Positions 1 to 10,933 of a stretch of DNA of 64,000 bases are shown piece after piece. Positions within the stretch are counted from its first letter, which is position 1; the number at the start of each line of letters is the position of its first letter. The stretch lies in the NCBI RefSeq assembly GCF_910592395.1, contig NC_088321.1:1240001-1304000 (forward strand), in the 5' to 3' direction. The DNA comes from Lineus longissimus. Its lineage: Eukaryota > Nemertea > Pilidiophora > Heteronemertea > Lineidae. The notes beneath the pieces were generated by a model. The model was not told the DNA's origin. It saw only the letters and a program-made list of their open reading frames with translations, and did no database searches. Position numbers and translations under genes: made by a program.

Positions 1-1545
1 TCAAAATCCCAAGTTGTTCATGATATTTTGATGTACTTCCAAACCTGAAGACCCCAGAGTCACTATGGATATTCCAGCTGGAAGAGGGAAAATTACAAGT
101 AATTTCAAATTGATTGAATCTCAACAAAATTTTTTTCCCCACTTCCTGACAGTAACACAAATATATCCTGCAAATTTCAGCTCAAAATCCCAAGTTGTTC
201 ATGATATTTTGATGTATTTCCAAACCTGAAGACCCTTGCGTCACTATGGATATTCCAGCTGGCAGAGGGAAAATTACAAGTAATTTCAAATTGATTGAAT
301 CTCAACAAAATTTTGTTTACAACTTTCTGACAGTAAGACAAATATATCCTGAAAATTTCAGCTCAAAATCCCAAGTTGTTCATGATATTTTGATGTACTT
401 CCAAACCTGAAGACCCCCGAGTCACTATGGATATTCCAGCTGGAAGAGGGAAAATTACAAGTAATTTCAAATTGATTGAATCTCAACGAAATTTTTTTCC
501 CCACTTCCTGACAGTAAGACAAATATATCCTGAAAATTTCAGCTCAAAATCCCAAGTTGTTCATGATATTTTGATGTATTTCCAAACCTGAAGACACAAG
601 AGTCACTATGGATATTCCAGCTGGCAGAGGGAAAATTTCAAGTAATTTCAAATTGATTGAATCTCAACAAAATTTTGTGTACAACACAAATATATCCTGC
701 AAATTTTGTAAGTTGTACACAAAATTTCATTGAGATTCAATCAATTTGAAATTACTTGTAATTTTCCCTCTGCCAGCTGGAATATCCATAGTGGCTTCAG
801 GGTCTTTTTTTAAATACATCAAAATATCATGAAGGACTTGGGATTTTGAGCTGAAATTTGCAGGATATATTTGTGTTACTGTCAGGAAGTTGTACACAAA
901 ATTTCATTGAGATTCAATCAATTTGAAATTACTTGTAATTTTCCCTCTGCCAGCTGGAATATCCCTAGTGGCTTTAGGGTCTTCAGGTTTGGAAATACAT
1001 CAAAATATCATGAACAACCTATGATTTTAAGCTGAAATTTGCAGGATATATTTGTGTTACTGTCAGGAAGTTGTAAACAAAATTTTGATGAGATTCAATC
1101 GATTTGAAATTACTTGTAATTTCCCCTCTGCCAGCTGGAATATCCATAGTAACTCTGGGGTCTTCAGGTTTGGAAAGACATCAAAATATCATGAAGGACT
1201 TGGGATTTTGAGCTGAAATTTGCAGGACATATTTGTGTCACTGTCAGGAAGTCGTACACAAAATTTTTTTGATATTCAATCAATTTGAAATTACTTGTAA
1301 TTTTCCCTCTGCCAGCTGGAGGAATATCCATAGTGGCTTCAGGGTCATTTCTTAAATACTTCAAAATATAATGAACAACTTGAAATTCTGAGCTGAAATT
1401 TGCAAGGTATATTTGTGTTACTGTCAGGAAGTTGTAAGCAAAATTTCATTGAGATTCAATCAATTTGAAATTTCTTGTAATTTTCCCACTGCCAGCTGGA
1501 ATATCCATAGTGGCTCTTGGGTCTTCAGGTTTGGAAATACCTGTA
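1..1545. repeat. ~180-bp satellite, block 1 (direct then inverted monomers)
   Basis: Monomers of about 180 bp recur with the landmark caagttgttcatgatatttt near positions 10, 190, 371 and 552. From about 700 onward the same monomer runs in the opposite orientation to about 1545. Each monomer carries the core ccagctggcagagggaaaat. The block enters from outside the window, so its true length is unknown. Because 180 is a multiple of 3, short reading frames recur from copy to copy, broken by the TGA in aacctgaagacc; I read these as periodicity, not genes. A second block lies at 27.5-29.6 kb. Confidence 0.95.
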
Positions 1546-3523
1546 TTCTCATTAATGCACTGCTGACGGTAAGTTACTTTCAAGTGAACTGAATAACACT
1601 CGAATCCCGGTGCAGCAATTTTGAGTGTTTCACTTTCTCAGTGTTTCTCCTCATAGTTAGGGGGATCATCGAAACACAGACCGACACGTTCGTCTTAGTG
1701 TTCCCCTCTGATAAAGTCATGCTATCTAGCCGTCTATTGTAAGAGAACACTGAAATATGATGAACAACTAACAACGTTACATCCGGTCACATTGAAACTT
1801 CCATGTGAGAATTCCGCGTTTTTCTGTATTCCGGGAAAACACCTTTCCGTGATTTTGCGACTTCTGCATTCATACATGTACACATTATTATCTCTCTTTC
1901 AGCATGAAATGTCAACTTTTAATTGCGTGAATGTTTTTTTCCCAAACAAAATTACAACTAGGGATGGGCATGAAAAATGTTAAAACGCACATTTCAATAC
2001 AAACGCAACTGTTTTACTATCAATGGTTGTAACATCGTTTTTCTTCTTCTCACTGACCTTGACCTCTGACCTTTCACAACGGAAACATGCACTGCGCCTG
2101 TGCAACTCTTCCTCCCTGTATATCTTTCTCTTTTCATCTTCCGCTTTGCATTGCTATCCTTCAGTTTATCCCTCAACCTCTCACCCCTAATATCTCAACA
2201 TGGACTCATCCATACACATCTTTCCTATCAACTAATCAAACTCGTATCTCACTATTTTCTGACTAATTGATCAAAATATCAACTATTTGAACTCGTTTCT
2301 CACTATTTCTGACTAATTGATCAAAATATCAATTATTTGAACTCGTTTCTCACTATTTTCTGACTAATTGATCAAAATATCAATTATTTGAACTCGTTTC
2401 TCACTATTTTTTCTAACTAATTGATATAAGGACATAAACAGTTTACTAAAATACATTTTATGAATATCTAAGATGTATCTAAGAAGTAGTAAGTTTGTGT
2501 CCGAAAAACATTTAGAGCGTTTAGAAAATTTACAAAACAAATTTTTAAAGTAGCGACATTTTTAACTCTATTACTTATAGGTATGTACGTTATCGTATTA
2601 CGAGTATATCGCTACGCCATTTTGTATTATATCTATTAACAGCACGACTCATCAAAATGTGATGTCAGCGTCATCGCACTTTATGATGACGTCATTATTT
2701 TACGTGTGAGAATGCAACTAACCTTCATTGGATGTTGTCAATAACGCTACAATCACTCACATTTCGTTTTATTCTTCCTATCTCTTATTTGGTAGACATC
2801 GTCGTTCTACCAATGATCTGATTGGTTGAACGTCTGTGACGTCACTCTCTCGATTGAGGAATCTCCGGGTTTGTCCGTTTCGATTATACTGCAGTGAATA
2901 TAATGTATTGGGGGTCGTAATGCATGCTGGGACCTGTGTTTTAAGACTGGAGGTGTTGTTTGTCCTGAATATGGAAACACCACGCCACTTTCCTCGAGCA
3001 GCAATTTGAAGCATCCTGACAGGTATTGACCAATCAGAAGAGAGCTATCATGCTTGTTCGGCACAGACAGCACGGCCATGATCACATAAGGAGGTTCTGA
3101 TTGGTCAAAAATTTGTCACCTGACATGAAGTCCTACATGATTTCTGCTTGAGGAAAGTGGCGAATGGCACAGCCGAATCGGGGAAATCGACAAATTGTCG
3201 CCCGAACTGCCTACAACTCGCTGTTTGGGGATAATTGCTTAACTGCATACTACATCCTTTTCCTCGCCGCACAGATATCTGCTTGTGAACCTCACAGATA
3301 ATCTATCTTTTTTGGCCAAAAATGGTTGGCCTACTTGAAAATGTTGGTCCAGAGTCCAGATGCTCATTATGCGAAAGTGCCCACATCATTTGTCTCTTTA
3401 GGCCAGTTTTCCTAAATCCTTATCATTACAACCGTTTATTGAAAGTAGGGGCCTACTCTGGTCAACAAAGGCCAAATTGCCACCAAAATGCAACTTGTCC
3501 TAACTTTACCCATTCACTTCCAG
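1546..3523. other. No gene seen
   Basis: AT-rich non-coding sequence upstream of the first recognisable exon. It contains one short tandem repeat (listed separately). Upstream exons of the gene starting at 3524 may lie here or outside the window, but I could not connect any by phase. Confidence 0.5.
2239..2430. repeat. 51-bp tandem repeat, ~4 copies
   Basis: About four head-to-tail copies of a unit starting aactcgtttctcactatttt and ending aaaatatcaattatttg, with small indels in the T run. Non-coding. Confidence 0.9.
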
Positions 3524-6500
3524 GGTGATTTTATACAGCGGACGACCACTTCTAAACTCGATGACGAGACCTTGCGTTTTATTCGCCAAAAACGGCCTCG
3601 GCTGCAGTGCAAGGGTCGAGGACAAATAACTCAGGAAGCGCTACCTCGTAAGTACGATTCTAGTCCGGATGGTGGCGCACTATGACGTTTCAGAAACGTA
3701 TATCTAGCATATGAAATATCATAAAGTAGTGTCAACACGTCGCCATATGCATAAAAAAAAACATTACGTTGTTTCACTGAGAAGGTCAGTCGCCACTGCC
3801 GTTAATACGGCACAAGAAAAAGCTCGCCATCTTCTCAAACTATGAAAGACACAGGACAGGGTTGTTTGAAAACCGGAACATGGTGTCAACATCAAAGCCA
3901 CCGCTCGTTTCCGCGCGTTGGGACAGAGCTATCTCGGGTCAGGCGTTGACCTGAGCCAATTCCGCACAACTGGTCCCGGTCATGGTCCCTGTTGAAAGGT
4001 GCAATGTGTAGTCGATCAGAGGTGTACATGTAGCTCATCAGAGGTGGCGCGGCTCATTCTGTCCATCGGAAGTGTTATCCACCGTCAAGCCGTATATGCC
4101 TACGCCTTTCATGCTTCTTTAATCATCGAAGGAAGATTTAGGGAACAGCGAGGTGCCCGGTCGAGAAGTAGAAAATGTCCCCTTGAAAAATGTGTCCCGT
4201 TCTATTTTCATCCGGATTATGGTACGTGGTACTTTACGGGGCAATGCTGTCAATAGCTAAGAGACTACTGGGCTTCATAGAATGCTTTGTTCTCCGGACG
4301 TTCTATCCTCGGACACTTATGACTTCTACACAGTATCAGAGGCCCGCTTCTGTTGTTTTATTAGGCTTTCAGTAAGTCAATTTAAAGATCGTGGAACTAT
4401 TTTCAGGAGACCCACATCGAGGCGGCCTACAACGCGGAGGGAGCAAAGGGGGAATGCGCCGGAAGACAGCAATTCGGGCCCGCAGTTCTAGCGTAGAGCG
4501 GCCGCCGCTACCGGAGGTTGAAGGAGAGCCTTCCCGACGCCCTGGTGGGATTCTTGAGATCTCGCCAGACAAGGCCTCGCGAGAAATGTTAAAAGCGACT
4601 CCGCGGCACCGGAGGAGTTCGCTTTCTTCCTTGACGGGTAGGTTTTACTAACTAACAAATACATGTACATTAATTATTTGCATCTCAGGAGGAAATGACG
4701 GACCTAGTTACAGTTTGCTGCAGGCCATGAAGAGCACTGGCAAGCTACTGTCTCGACTTATTTTGTCAAAAAGCTGCTATAATTCACGATTTGTGCGACC
4801 AAAATTCACTAAAGAATGGGCGACAGAAATCACATTACGGTCACGTAGGAAAAACCAGATAGCGGTAATTGCTTTCGAGTTGCGACTGTGTTCCGCATTT
4901 GGAAGCTAAAGTTCCAAGTTCTTACTATTAACACGGAAAACCAGGCGATGTGGAATTTAAGGAATCTTGAAAACAAGAAATCATAAGAAATGCCAAAGAT
5001 TTGGTCTTCAGATCTTTTTTCTAGCCCTAACTCCAGTACCATTCCCTCAGTGGCCGCGACCTCGCCAACCCGACCGAAGATTTGGGTGTACGGTTGCGAC
5101 TTTTAGCATGGAGACTATATTCGATAACTGTGGTTGTAAAGATTACGAAATAGTAAAAAGTGTGTTGATGGAACGCAGGTTTTGATAGTAGACTTGATGG
5201 TGGGTGATATGAATAAAGAGTGGTAAATGCTTTTATCTAAAACTCCATGTACATTTACACTTGGCCTTTCTGTACAAAATTGAAGTAAAAGCATTTACTA
5301 GCCTTTATTCATATCACACATTGTAATTTTCTAGCATTTTGAAGTCAATTCCTTCGGATTTCTTGTTTTCAAAATTCCTTAAGAATCGATATGACCGGGA
5401 AACTAACTTAAAGTATTCGTCTCAATTCATTTAGTGTACCATTGTAGCGTACTCAAAACACCCCTTCTGGCAAACCACGCTTTGCCCCAGCGGTTATTTA
5501 GTTATTTAACTTACCTGCCAGCACGTTTGGTAGGAGGCATGTACGATAAGGGATGCCAACCTCACCCGGAGAATATTTGTAAACCAAATAACCGCTGGAA
5601 ACCCTAGTGGATTCGGCCTTCAAGTGTCCTCCCTTTACACTCCCCCATTTTTTACCCGTCATTAGCCCCCACCCCTCTCTCCCTCCCTCTATCGGCAGGC
5701 GCCCTATCTACAGTCAATAATGTTATCAACACAGTCTCAAGGCGAGATCGTCGGCACAGCAGTCACTCACAGATCCAACGACCCAAACCCGGCCATCCTC
5801 TTCCTGGACGTACTACGCATGTGCAGACGCATGCGCCGCCATCATTCTCAGCAGCCACTCAAGCTCAAGTCAGTACGCATGCGCACTCTGGTCTTTCGCC
5901 CATAGCCTCGATATCCAGTTCGACGTCCTACATCCCCAAGTCCAGTTCGAGTACAGGGCCACTCTCGCAGCATTCTCCCATAGATTACGAGATTTCCCAC
6001 CATCCAGAGAAGGCCGGGATCACCAGCCTGACGGACATTGACGACAGACTCGAGGCCATAAACGAGTGAGATGAAATGTTAAAGAAGGTGGACAATTGGC
6101 ATGAGCTCGGTGGTACAGTTGGTGGTCCCAAAATGACAAGTAGGCCGAATATGCAGTCACAGAACTTGCTCTGGATTAAGCGCTTTTAGTAGTCCTTGTA
6201 CAAGCCTGAATAGTGTATATGCTGAGAGATTCTAGACAGAACTATCGGCCATTGGTGAAACTAAAGATGACCAACCGAGCTCTTGCCTAAAGATCCCGAT
6301 TTTTCCTTCAAATTACAATGATGTCATAATATAACTCACAATGCTCTAAGCATTTTCCCATTTTTACAGCGTACCTTGTCGTTAACTCCATAAAACTCAT
6401 ACAAAGCCCAGCCGACTTTTAACTTATTTTCACTCCAATAGAAGTCAGTTATAATTCTATGAGGAAAGGTACTGGCTGCGTTTTTCTAACATGACTGTGG

Positions 6501-6823
6501 AGTCACTTATTTCGTGATACTGCTAAATCCACGTCCAGTATTTTTGTCATCATGTCCGAATTTCTCCTTTCAGTCGTATGCAAAACTTCGAGCACAATCT
6601 ATGCACAACAGTCGACGCCATCTTGGAAATTCTCGGCCATAAACCTCGTGTGCCGCGACCACAGACACTGATGCCCACGTCACAACATAAACAGTTCGCC
6701 TCCCCGTCGCCGTCGCGTTCGCCGCAGCCACGCCAGCGGCCGGAGAGGTCGCCGAAACCGAAAGGACCGAGATTGATTAAGTCACAGAGCGAACTCGAAC
6801 GACTTTTAAGCCAGAACATGTGA
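3524..6823 (+). CDS. 3' part of a spliced gene, Ser/Arg-rich protein with C-terminal coiled coil; function unknown
   Basis: Four exons join with matching phases: 3524-3647 (acceptor cttccag, donor gtaagt, phase 0 to 1), 4407-4637 (donor gtaggt, phase 1 to 1), 5699-6065 (acceptor cggcag, donor gtgaga, phase 1 to 2) and 6574-6823 (acceptor ctttcag, stop TGA). The joined frame gives 323 residues plus stop. An extra phase 1-1 exon may sit at 4689-4844. The protein is basic and serine-rich in the middle (RRKTAIRARSSSVERP; RHRRSSLSSL, resembling basophilic kinase sites). Across the last junction it has a heptad-like helix (DIDDRLEAINDRMQNFEHNL), then a Pro/Ser/Arg-rich tail ending in SQSELERLLSQNM. 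The start lies upstream and was not found. A short terminal coiled coil occurs in the cytoplasmic tails of tetrameric cation channels, but no pore or membrane segment is visible, so that remains a guess. Confidence 0.6.
4689..4844 (+). CDS. Possible cassette exon of the 3.5-6.8 kb gene
   Basis: A good acceptor (gcatctcag) precedes an open frame beginning GGNDGPSYSLLQAMKSTGKL. A weak donor (tcac/gtagga) closes it after 156 nt, exactly 52 codons, in phase 1 at both ends. Both neighbouring junctions are phase 1, so inclusion or skipping keeps the frame. The weak donor and lack of homology make this tentative. Confidence 0.3.
4957..5382. repeat. Nested inverted repeats in an intron
   Basis: Outer arms at 4957-4982 and 5357-5382 are near-perfect inverted copies (cttgaaaacaagaaatc against gatttcttgttttcaa). 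An inner hairpin at 5204-5317 has arms gtgatatgaataaag and ctttattcatatcac extended by the shared taaatgctttta stretch. The arrangement resembles a small non-autonomous DNA element, or two nested ones. Confidence 0.75.
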
Positions 6824-8075
6824 TGTTAGTCTCGTTCAGATTTGAATGCGTTGTTCGAGTTTGATACGGAGTTGACTCGGGTTGTGCAAGTCGATTACGT
6901 CACGGGGTTATCGCTTTTCGTCTTGAACGCGGTACTCCTCACGGCCGCAGAATTTTAAGGTAGATCACTGGAGCAAAACTGGGACTAAAACACAGGCTCA
7001 AAAATTGTTGTGTTATACGTTTCGAACATCCCGATCAATGCATCACTAAGAAGCATACCTGGGGACGCGAATGGAAGTGAGGTTGCGTGACGTTTCCGAC
7101 TTGTTCCACCTGGCGCTGACTCATTTTCCGTGGGGTTATGAAACAGTTGAAAATGACTGCAATTTTGGGGTTTGTTGGAGGGAGAACCACACGGAATACA
7201 GTAGTTTGGAGACCTCTCAATTAAGCACAGCATATCTCGGTCCCAGTGTCTCCTAATTACATGAATTACCGCGGTCGAATTCAATTGAAATGACCAATCT
7301 TGGACTTTTAGAATGAAGATATTCTGGTCTCGAATCATTCCAAGCTGTCACAGCGGTACATTTTATTCAGAAACTTGCATAGGCGGGGATCCTAAGTCAG
7401 GCCAAGAGATGCAATGTTCGCGTAATTTCACCCATCATCCCGCGAGTGCGAGAATACGGCCTTGTGCGAGATTTCATACATATTTCATACTCGACATCGT
7501 ACGCCGTTGGTCTAGCTCTTCCGAGTGTGTAAAGTTTATATTGTTTCAATGATATATGGAAGAATCATAGAAGTGTCATCCAAAGTTGATTAGATGCAGT
7601 ATTGATCTCCCTATAGCTGCAGATCCGCTATGAGCAGCATTGTTTACCGAATCAGACATTCTATTAATGAACCCCATTCAGTTGATTTTGCTACACCATG
7701 CAGTGTTTAAACCAGGGTAAATCTTTTTGAAACTTTCCTTATGGGTGTTGATAAGGATGGATGGGGTGAGTTGGCAGTTGGACTCTGCTGGTTTGCTATT
7801 TCTGATGTTGCCGTGACAGTTACTAGAGTGGTATGCAATCCTTTCAATATAATGGCAGGACGCAATGAGAAGCTCGGTAGTGGCGGCCATTTTGAAATAC
7901 TCTAAACTAATCCTCATACTTTCAGTTCCGGGGGATTTGCGAAATCTCTCTAATAGTTTGCAGAACCTGAAACGGTGACCTTGACCTGTCTACTCTTCAT
8001 CCGGCCATCGAGTGAAAAGAACGGGTACTAATCTATATCATTCTTTCACAGCGAATCGATGTACTCGACAGTACG
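6824..8075. other. No gene seen
   Basis: Sequence after the TGA at 6821-6823. I saw no convincing coding exon. The 3' UTR of the upstream gene presumably begins here, but no clear AATAAA stands out close to the stop. Confidence 0.5.
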
Positions 8076-8297
8076 TTAAAGGGGGACTATAGGTAGGAGC
8101 AGAGGGGCTAATTTAGTCATCTTCAGGTGACTAATATACACAGTAAGGGCCCTGGGTCATGTCAGATTCAACACTAAATATATTCCTCGTACAAGCATAA
8201 ATCATTTCGATATTCTGTTAGAGGTGAGAGACCCCTTTTGGCGACTTCGTGTAACTTTATCTTACCTGCCTAGCCGCTGCCTATATTGTCCCTTTAA
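8076..8297. mobile_element. TTAA-flanked MITE, piggyBac-like family, copy 1
   Basis: A 222-bp unit bounded by TTAA on both sides. The ends are roughly inverted: ttaaagggggactatagg on the left, cctatattgtccctttaa on the right. A TTAA target is typical of piggyBac-type elements, so this is inferred to be a piggyBac-related MITE. Related copies are at 35.16, 45.98 and 61.97 kb. Confidence 0.75.
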
Positions 8298-9303
8298 TGG
8301 TTTACGCTCAGCAAATTGGGAAATGATGCCCAATTGCCTATAAATAGTTCCAGATGAATGGGCTACATACCGCTGTTAGCTCTGGTCCTTTCGTACACAT
8401 ACATGTTGGTTTATTTCTAAGTTAACTGCAACAGGAAATTTGGCAGGTAACTATGGATGTGGAACATCCCAACAATAATAACGGTACATCTTGTATAAAA
8501 ACGGTACATCTTGTAAAGTTTATACTGTCAATATTGTTTAATCTTTGTACATATCGATGTACATATGTTCAGGAGGGCAAGTGACGTCAGATTAAAGAAT
8601 ACTTGTTGTTCATTTCTTGTCTGAGTTGTATTTCCATGGAGGATCACGTGATTTCGGTCAGAAGACGTTCGCACCAAGGCCCCAAGTGTGTGCTCAAGTA
8701 CTGCGCTGAGGTTCTGTGCTCAAGTACTGCACTAAAGTACCACGGAATGTCCTGGTTCTAAGGAGGAGGAAGCTGCGTCACTCAATACAGCATTTCTTGA
8801 CGGACAGTACAGTAGAGACCACCAGCCCACATGGGGTTAATATCGCCATAAAAGTTAAATACTCTCCCAAACGATGAAAATTCCCCCAAAAAAATATTCC
8901 CAGGGTCTGAGCCAAACGGACTGCAAGGGTTAATAACCAACCTTGTAGCCAGTATCAAAATATTTAAATTGTACGTGTCATGTATCAAGAAACTTTAACT
9001 TTTTCCTAGGAACAAGGTGGAGGCACTGTCTCGGTCAACCTTATTAAGCAAAATGTCTTCATGTAACAGGAATATCTCATTTGAAATATTGATATATGAT
9101 CAAAATTAAAAACTGACTGCATTATGAATATCTTGGTTATAGTGGAAGATGATTCCAACTAGGAGTTTTGAATTGTATGATACTTTGGGGAAGATTAAGC
9201 TGCAAGAAGATCATTGGACGATGGTAACACAAACCACGCGAGTGATTCACTTAAGTTTGTATAAATATTAAGAAAGTTTATTTCAAGACATGTTCCATTT
9301 TAG
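8298..9303. other. No gene seen
   Basis: Non-coding flank of the retrotransposon. The last ~60 bases, from gattcactt at 9244 to tgttccatttt at 9291, resemble the sequence just upstream of a second U2-like start at 15.41 kb, so they are probably duplicated U2-flank sequence. Confidence 0.5.
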
Positions 9304-9356
9304 TTTCTCGGCCTATTGGCTAAGATCAAAGTGTAGTATCTGTTCTTATCTGTTTA
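9304..9356 (+). pseudogene. U2 snRNA 5' fragment (~50 nt) fused to retrotransposon
   Basis: The stretch beginning ttctcggcctattggctaag and continuing through gatcaaagtgtagtatctgt and tcttatctgttta matches the 5' end of U2 snRNA: stem-loop I, the GTAGTA branch-site pairing region and the start of stem IIa, in the invertebrate-type spelling atcaaagtgtag. The match stops after gttta at 9356, where the next ~6 kb is retrotransposon. The remainder of U2 (Sm site, stems III and IV) is not found after the element. U2 snRNA genes are known targets of Keno-type elements in the Tx1 group, which fits this junction. Confidence 0.85.
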
Positions 9357-9633
9357 CTCCAAGTTTACTCCAAGTCAGGTCGGGGAGCAGCACGTGCCAT
9401 ATTCGTTTATTTATTTCGTTGATTTCGTTGATTTCGTTTAGCACTATGTGACGTTTTACAGCACCGATTCCGTTTTAGTTGGACCTTTTGTGAACAATTC
9501 GTTTTATTCAGTTGGCTGGAGCCTTTGTGTGGACCGAGTTTTAAGCCTTTGTGTTTCTGCACCAATTATTTTAACTTGGCAACGCCTAGGGTGTACATAC
9601 ACTGTACATAAACTGTAAATAACGTTTTAAGTC

Positions 9634-10929
9634 ATGGCGTCGACGTATGCCGGCGCCGTGGCATATCAAGATGGGGCCTATGAGGCAGAAGTTATTGAAG
9701 TCATTAATAGAAGCGATAGGTCGGTTGACTATAGAACTAATAAGGACGATGGTGAAATTAAACAGTACAAGATTGTGAAGGCATTGGTAGAAAGGGGAAT
9801 CCCCATAGAAAGTATAAAAACAGTGATGAAAGTAAGCCAAGGGCACTTTAGTGTGAGATTCGAGAAGGGGGACCCCCAAATGGAGGAAGCCCCTGCAGTG
9901 CTAGAAGTAGACGGGGTAGGGTTATGGATGGAAAAGGCCATTGACTTTGAGGTTAAGAGATTCCACACTAGTCGCTATGTAAAAATCCATAACTATCCGG
10001 GAGAGTGTGATGTAGAATGGGTGAGGGAAGGGTTGCAAAAATACGGACTGGTGAAGGCAGTAAAGAGGGAGATGTTAAGAGAATACGGGACGGTTGAAAG
10101 TGGAACTGTGACGGCTATAATGAATGTGGGGGCAAAGGTCCCCAAGGTGATATACATCAAAGGAAACCGATTCCGAACATGGTACAGGGGACAAGAAGAT
10201 GAGCTAAGGGGTGAATCCACGTGTTATAGATGTAGGAGAAAGGGGCACTATCGATATGAATGTACAGAACTGTTAGGAGTAGGAGAGGAGCAGAGTGAGA
10301 AGGAAGAGAGACGGGTGAAAAGTGTGGTGAGGAGTGTGGAAAAGGAAGGAGAGAGAAGCATGGTGAACAACGAGAAGGAGTCGATTGACGGGAAAGAAGA
10401 GAACGTAGCTGGCAGGTCTGAGGAGTTGGGAGTGTGTGTCGAAGATGGCGAGACGGAGAAGGGTGACGGGGAAGGAAATGGAGGCGCGGGAGAAACGAAT
10501 GTCGTGAAACCGGGAGAATGGAAGAAAGTGGTGAAGAATAGGAGGAGAGGGGAAGAGTCGGTGTGGGATACGCCCACAGAAGTGCAAGATAGGTTGAGAA
10601 CAGCAAAAGAAGTGTTAGAAGACAGTGACAATGAAGTAAGGGACTTATCGAGACCCCTAAGCATCGATTTAGATTCACCAACGAATGTGGAAAGAATTTT
10701 GAAGGGTTTTGCGGGTAGCAGGCCGACTACTCCCGACGGGGATGCAGAGCGGCGTGAGGGCACTGCCAAGAGGGGCAATGATAGGGTAGAAAAAAGCCCA
10801 GAAGACCGATCTGTTAAAGATCAAACTACACCGGTGGTCAAAAAGCCCAACTTGGGGGTGCCACCACGCCCGAGGCGTAGCCCGCCAGGGAGGGGTCGGA
10901 ATGTGCCTGCAAAACCCTTCAAACATTAA
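9634..10929 (+). CDS. Retrotransposon ORF1 protein (RNA-binding, zinc knuckle), 431 aa
   Basis: Nucleic-acid-binding ORF1 of the retrotransposon, expected to coat the element RNA and assist reverse transcription. Residues ~110-185 look like an RRM-type fold (RYVKIHNYPGECDVEWVREG and following). A CX2CX4HX4C zinc knuckle follows at C197, C200, H205 and C210 (CYRCRRKGHYRYEC). The remaining half is acidic/basic low-complexity with a Pro/Arg-rich tail (PPRPRRSPPGRGRN). The start at 9634 is the first Met after the 5' UTR and opens with MASTYAGAVAYQDG. The stop TAA (10927-10929) lies only four bases before the likely ORF2 start, suggesting coupled or re-initiating translation. One CCHC knuckle rather than several distinguishes it from some Tx1 relatives. 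Confidence 0.88.
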   Translation: MASTYAGAVAYQDGAYEAEVIEVINRSDRSVDYRTNKDDGEIKQYKIVKALVERGIPIESIKTVMKVSQGHFSVRFEKGDPQMEEAPAVLEVDGVGLWMEKAIDFEVKRFHTSRYVKIHNYPGECDVEWVREGLQKYGLVKAVKREMLREYGTVESGTVTAIMNVGAKVPKVIYIKGNRFRTWYRGQEDELRGESTCYRCRRKGHYRYECTELLGVGEEQSEKEERRVKSVVRSVEKEGERSMVNNEKESIDGKEENVAGRSEELGVCVEDGETEKGDGEGNGGAGETNVVKPGEWKKVVKNRRRGEESVWDTPTEVQDRLRTAKEVLEDSDNEVRDLSRPLSIDLDSPTNVERILKGFAGSRPTTPDGDAERREGTAKRGNDRVEKSPEDRSVKDQTTPVVKKPNLGVPPRPRRSPPGRGRNVPAKPFKH

Positions 10930-10933
10930 CTTA

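Noticed and set aside
1164-1364. Open frames inside the satellite that recur in several monomers
   Set aside because: They arise because the monomer is ~180 bp (a multiple of 3) and all break at the same TGA; no splice or domain evidence supports a protein.
10157-10778. Long minus-strand frames opposite retrotransposon ORF1
   Set aside because: They are Ser/Pro-rich antisense shadows of the purine-rich ORF1 strand, with no homology or start context.
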